Source of the DNA: CAYNNP01 sp964398215
Lineage (GTDB): Bacteria > Planctomycetota > Planctomycetia > Pirellulales > Pirellulaceae
Assembly: GCA_964398215.1 (NCBI GenBank)
Contig: CAYNNP010000138.1
Coordinates: 1-17,513 of the forward strand
Direction of reading: 5' to 3'
DNA length: 17,513 nt
Below the pieces are notes generated by a model. That model saw nothing but the letters and a program-made list of their open reading frames with translations. It was not told where the DNA came from and searched no databases. The position numbers and the translations under genes are program-made. Shown here piece by piece: positions 15,072 through 17,513 of the stretch. Numbering within the stretch: position 1 is the stretch's first letter; each line of letters begins with the position of its first letter.

Positions 15072-16066
15072 TACCGCTTGATCACATCTCCAAGCACTTT
15101 TTCCAGTGGGTCAGGGGCGCTTTCTTTTTCCGATGCCGTGATCGGAGCAACGAAAGCGGCGTTACCTTGGTTCTTGGCTTCGCGGTAGACATCGATCCGA
15201 CCAGCTTGAAGTTGTTCGCCGGGCGGGATCGGAAAGCGGCCAAGTCCCTTTCCTTGAAAGTTCATGTCTTCGATCACATTGGGGCTTTTTCCCGTTCGGT
15301 CAATCGCGATCGACTGGATCCGCCGTTCGTGCACAATGATTTCATACAAAACGCTGGGCTGAACCGCCGAAGTTCTTTCGTTCGTAACCGAATCGCCCAA
15401 CGGTGAAACCGTCCGAACAGTCTCCGTGCGAGTCGCGCCCGCATCTCGTTTCAACGTAACGGCAACCGCCAATGATGGCGGGACCGTCTTTTGCCACGAT
15501 CGATTCGATTGCAATTCAACAAGCGTAACGATCAGTGGTCTTGGTCCACTATTGAGCAGTTCGACCTTGACCGGTGCCAAAGCAGGTTTGGGGTTCGTCG
15601 TGGAATCGATCACAACAGACTGCAACGGCCGAGGCCGAATGGTTGGTCCGTAGATATTCGCGCCCGGAAGGTACGGACCACTGAAACCGCCAGTGCCGCT
15701 TAGAACTGGTGGCAAGACTGGAATCGGTCGTCGTCTTGCTGGGCGAACACGCCGAATCGAATTTACAAACCTGGGTACCCGATCATCAAAATCAGCGTAC
15801 CGCAGAGCACCACGTCCGCTTCTGGGAAAGAGCAAAGCACGGTTGAGATAAGAGTTGTAGTATCCCACCCAGACTCGATCCAACGAATCGTATCGGGAAT
15901 CTCGAGTGAATTGAATCTGTTGGCCAGTCACCTCGTTTACCAACAAGCGTCCCAAATCGATGTGGACACTTGCGGAGACTCTCCCGGAATTGTCAACGAG
16001 TTCAAATCGCTGAGCCGCTCCGGTGCTGCCAATGAACAATGCGATTAGAAAGAGTATGTTTCGCAT
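15071..16066 (-). CDS. Exported protein of unknown function
   Basis: A 331-residue protein read from ATG 16066, where a clear signal peptide begins (MRNILFLIALFIGSTGAAQ). An upstream in-frame ATG (16165) would put 33 unrelated residues in front of the signal and is rejected. After the signal come about 85 residues with repeated aromatic and Arg positions (DSRYDSLDRVWVGYYNSYLNRALLFP), then an Arg/Pro-rich linker (RRVRPARRRPIPVLPP). The ~180-residue C-terminal part (VKVELLNSGPRPLIVTLVELQSNRSWQ, YEIIVHERRIQSIAID, PPGEQLQAGRIDVYREA) reads as beta-rich, perhaps an Ig- or lipocalin-like sandwich. I do not recognise a family. It probably acts in the periplasm or at the cell surface. Confidence 0.7.
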   Translation of the reverse strand: MRNILFLIALFIGSTGAAQRFELVDNSGRVSASVHIDLGRLLVNEVTGQQIQFTRDSRYDSLDRVWVGYYNSYLNRALLFPRSGRGALRYADFDDRVPRFVNSIRRVRPARRRPIPVLPPVLSGTGGFSGPYLPGANIYGPTIRPRPLQSVVIDSTTNPKPALAPVKVELLNSGPRPLIVTLVELQSNRSWQKTVPPSLAVAVTLKRDAGATRTETVRTVSPLGDSVTNERTSAVQPSVLYEIIVHERRIQSIAIDRTGKSPNVIEDMNFQGKGLGRFPIPPGEQLQAGRIDVYREAKNQGNAAFVAPITASEKESAPDPLEKVLGDVIKR

Positions 16067-16216
16067 ATAACAAATCCGATGAGACAGCGAACGCGATTGC
16101 TGCGAACGCAAAAAGGTCAATCGATCCCAACCAATTTCCATTCTACGCGCAAACAAGCGAACCATACAAACGGCAAACGGATTTTACAGCAGTTCAACCG
16201 GCCCTGGCCGAAGTAT

Positions 16217-17170
16217 TCACTTTGGGCTGTTTGCGTTCTTCATGAATTCCAAAGACTTTTTGTGCACGTTGCCATCGTTCATCAGCAACGTATGCATCAC
16301 AGGCACGACCTCGAACTGCGCAGCACCCTTCAGCTTTGCTTCTTCAACGGTGACCAAGTAATCGTTTCCCGAATCAATGAGAGGGTTTTGTAATTTGTTA
16401 TCCGAAACATCGCCCGCAAAAATCATGAAGGGAAACTTTGGCGTCGCAAGCTTCCTTTCAAAGTCCTGCCATTCTTTACCAAGCTGCATGCCACCTTTGC
16501 CCGCGATCAGACCGTACAACCCGGTTGGTGCAAGTCGTCGCGCGATCGCTGCACCCTGATTTGGCGGGCCCAGCATCACCATCGATTCGCTACGCAGCAA
16601 GATTCCTTGCGGATCCGCACTTCCAAGTTCACCAAGCATTCGGCGGACAACGATGTTGCCCATGCTATGTCCAACGAAGCTCAAGCGACTGGAACCGGGC
16701 CAGTCTTCAATCAATTCTTGAAGCGCCTGCGCGTGGTTGTCAATCGATCGTCGCGAGCTTGCGTAAGAAAACCGAACGGTGTTTTTGAATTCTGCATTCT
16801 GCAAAGCGTCATCAAACGGCTTCATTGACCGGCCGGTTCGCATCAACCCATGCAGCAAGACTACCACGTGATCGTTTGCCTTTAATTTGGCCTTTGGCTT
16901 CACGTTTTCCAATTCAGCCAAGCACTGTTTTTTTGTGCCCCAGGCGATTCGGACATCCTTATTATTCAGCAATCGCCAATGACCGGTCGCAGCATGCTGT
17001 TGAACTCGAAAGCCCTCCCGATTTCGATAGTCGGTCCAAAGCTGGGCTCCGCCCAGTGTGGGCAACGGAATGTTGATTTGCGAACTCACATCGGCCTCCT
17101 GCTGTGCCTGTATCAAGCTTGGTGAACAAAAGACAAGCGGAAGAAAAATTGCAACGATTCGTGTCAACAT
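16217..17170 (-). CDS. Secreted alpha/beta hydrolase (lipase/esterase-like)
   Basis: A 317-residue protein with a signal peptide (MLTRIVAIFLPLVFCSPSLIQAQ, cleavage near residue 22). The alpha/beta-hydrolase core shows VVVLLHGLMRTGRSM (102-116) as the oxyanion region and VGHSMGNIVVRRMLG (166-180) with nucleophile Ser169. A candidate acid is Asp270 in GNDYLVTVEE and a candidate His is H293 in VMHTLLMND. The GHSMG nucleophile elbow and the GPPNQGAAIAR stretch after it are typical of bacterial lipase/PGAP1-like hydrolases. The natural substrate is unknown; an ester or lipid outside the cytoplasm is most likely. It lies upstream of the unknown exported gene on the same strand, 150 bp apart. Confidence 0.85.
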   Translation of the reverse strand: MLTRIVAIFLPLVFCSPSLIQAQQEADVSSQINIPLPTLGGAQLWTDYRNREGFRVQQHAATGHWRLLNNKDVRIAWGTKKQCLAELENVKPKAKLKANDHVVVLLHGLMRTGRSMKPFDDALQNAEFKNTVRFSYASSRRSIDNHAQALQELIEDWPGSSRLSFVGHSMGNIVVRRMLGELGSADPQGILLRSESMVMLGPPNQGAAIARRLAPTGLYGLIAGKGGMQLGKEWQDFERKLATPKFPFMIFAGDVSDNKLQNPLIDSGNDYLVTVEEAKLKGAAQFEVVPVMHTLLMNDGNVHKKSLEFMKNANSPK

Positions 17171-17243
17171 ATACGTTCAGCCCAAGGGTAAATTGGTCAG
17201 GACAAATCAGTTTTTAAAATTGGGTCATTTTTGGTAACCCGAA

Positions 17244-17289
17244 GCGTGAGCGAGGGACCGAGTCAATATCGATTGTCCCTCGCTCACGC
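17244..17289. repeat. Perfect 15-bp hairpin repeat
   Basis: GCGTGAGCGAGGGAC (17244-17258) pairs at every base with GTCCCTCGCTCACGC (17275-17289) around a 16-base loop. It matches a palindrome I remember as common between planctomycete genes, and part of its arm reappears at about 1750-1763. It may act as a REP-like element upstream of the hydrolase. Confidence 0.75.
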
Positions 17290-17311
17290 ATTTTGGAGTT
17301 GCGTTTTTTTG

Positions 17312-17448
17312 GTAGGCCGGACCGAGGACGCAATACGTGCCGGAACAGCGCAAACGCCTCCACTGTATCGCAGAGACTACACTATCAACGACGTTTCTAC
17401 TTGCGTCCGAAGTTCCGGCAATTGCAGCGTTTGCTCGGTCCGGCCTAC
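17312..17448. repeat. Palindromic intergenic repeat, copy 2
   Basis: A 137-bp element with perfect 15-base terminal inverted repeats: GTAGGCCGGACCGAG (17312-17326) and CTCGGTCCGGCCTAC (17434-17448). Inside lie degenerate copies of a GCCGGA-C unit followed by GCAAACG or GGACGCAA, two in each orientation. It is homologous to 1612-1743 over the core and right half. There is no coding capacity, so I infer a REP- or MITE-like element. Confidence 0.8.
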
Positions 17449-17513
17449 ACCAAAAGCGAAACTCCAAACCAACGCGTCGGGTTACCATTTCTTTGCCAGG
17501 GTTAATTGGTTCG

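Larger units (their letters stand above)
17171..17513. other. 343-bp gene-free region built of nested palindromic repeats
   Basis: No plausible ORF is seen. The stretch holds a perfect hairpin (17244-17289) and a palindromic element (17312-17448), both inside an outer inverted pair (17233-17242 and 17477-17486). Any promoter of the reverse-strand hydrolase would lie in the first 60 bases, but I see no clear one. Confidence 0.7.

Overview
This window looks like a stretch of ordinary chromosome from a planctomycete, most likely of the Pirellulaceae (Rhodopirellula and relatives). The evidence is the gene content: a Tat-exported Gfo/Idh/MocA oxidoreductase, a prepilin-like secreted protein with a GAVVSGE-type N-terminus, a small lipoprotein with a Glu/Pro/Asp-rich tail, a Glu/Gln-rich coiled-coil protein with a basic N-terminus, and palindromic intergenic repeats of the kind I recall from these genomes. 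The lineage call is inference from recognition by eye, without a database search.

Layout. 95-1582 (+) is a cysteine-rich radical SAM protein resembling archaeal Tes/MJ0619. 1583-1983 is a gene-free stretch holding a mosaic palindromic repeat and a possible promoter. 1984-2788 (+) is an overlapping pair: a BON-like protein and a stand-alone CinA-C/PncC-type amidohydrolase. 2843-4892 (-) reads ndk, then a divergent sugar-nucleotidyltransferase-like protein, then a small lipoprotein. 5066-6274 (+) is guanine deaminase and 6402-7745 (+) the Tat-exported oxidoreductase. 8002-8091 (+) is a 29-residue, extremely basic protein with a GTG start, a 5' hairpin and a terminator. 8265-10657 (-) holds the prepilin-like protein and the coiled-coil protein. 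10785-15006 (+) is a compact cluster xseB-ispA-dxs-nadK, with a possible 30-codon ORF between ispA and dxs. 15071-17170 (-) holds two exported proteins: one unrecognised and one alpha/beta hydrolase. 17171-17513 is gene-free and filled by a nested palindromic repeat related to the one at 1612-1743.

How the genes work together. The best supported functional unit is xseB-ispA-dxs-nadK. Dxs makes DXP at the entry to the MEP isoprenoid pathway, IspA condenses the C5 products to prenyl diphosphates, NadK supplies NADP for the reductive steps, and XseB is the small subunit of exonuclease VII. This order is a widely conserved bacterial cluster. Ndk, guanine deaminase and the PncC-like protein all touch nucleotide metabolism, but they sit in separate transcription units.

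Most of the window is housekeeping and I see no defence island, prophage, CRISPR array or transposase. The less expected items are the Tes-like radical SAM enzyme, the two small ORFs (8002-8091 and 12114-12206), the hairpin before the small basic protein, and the architecture of the intergenic repeats.
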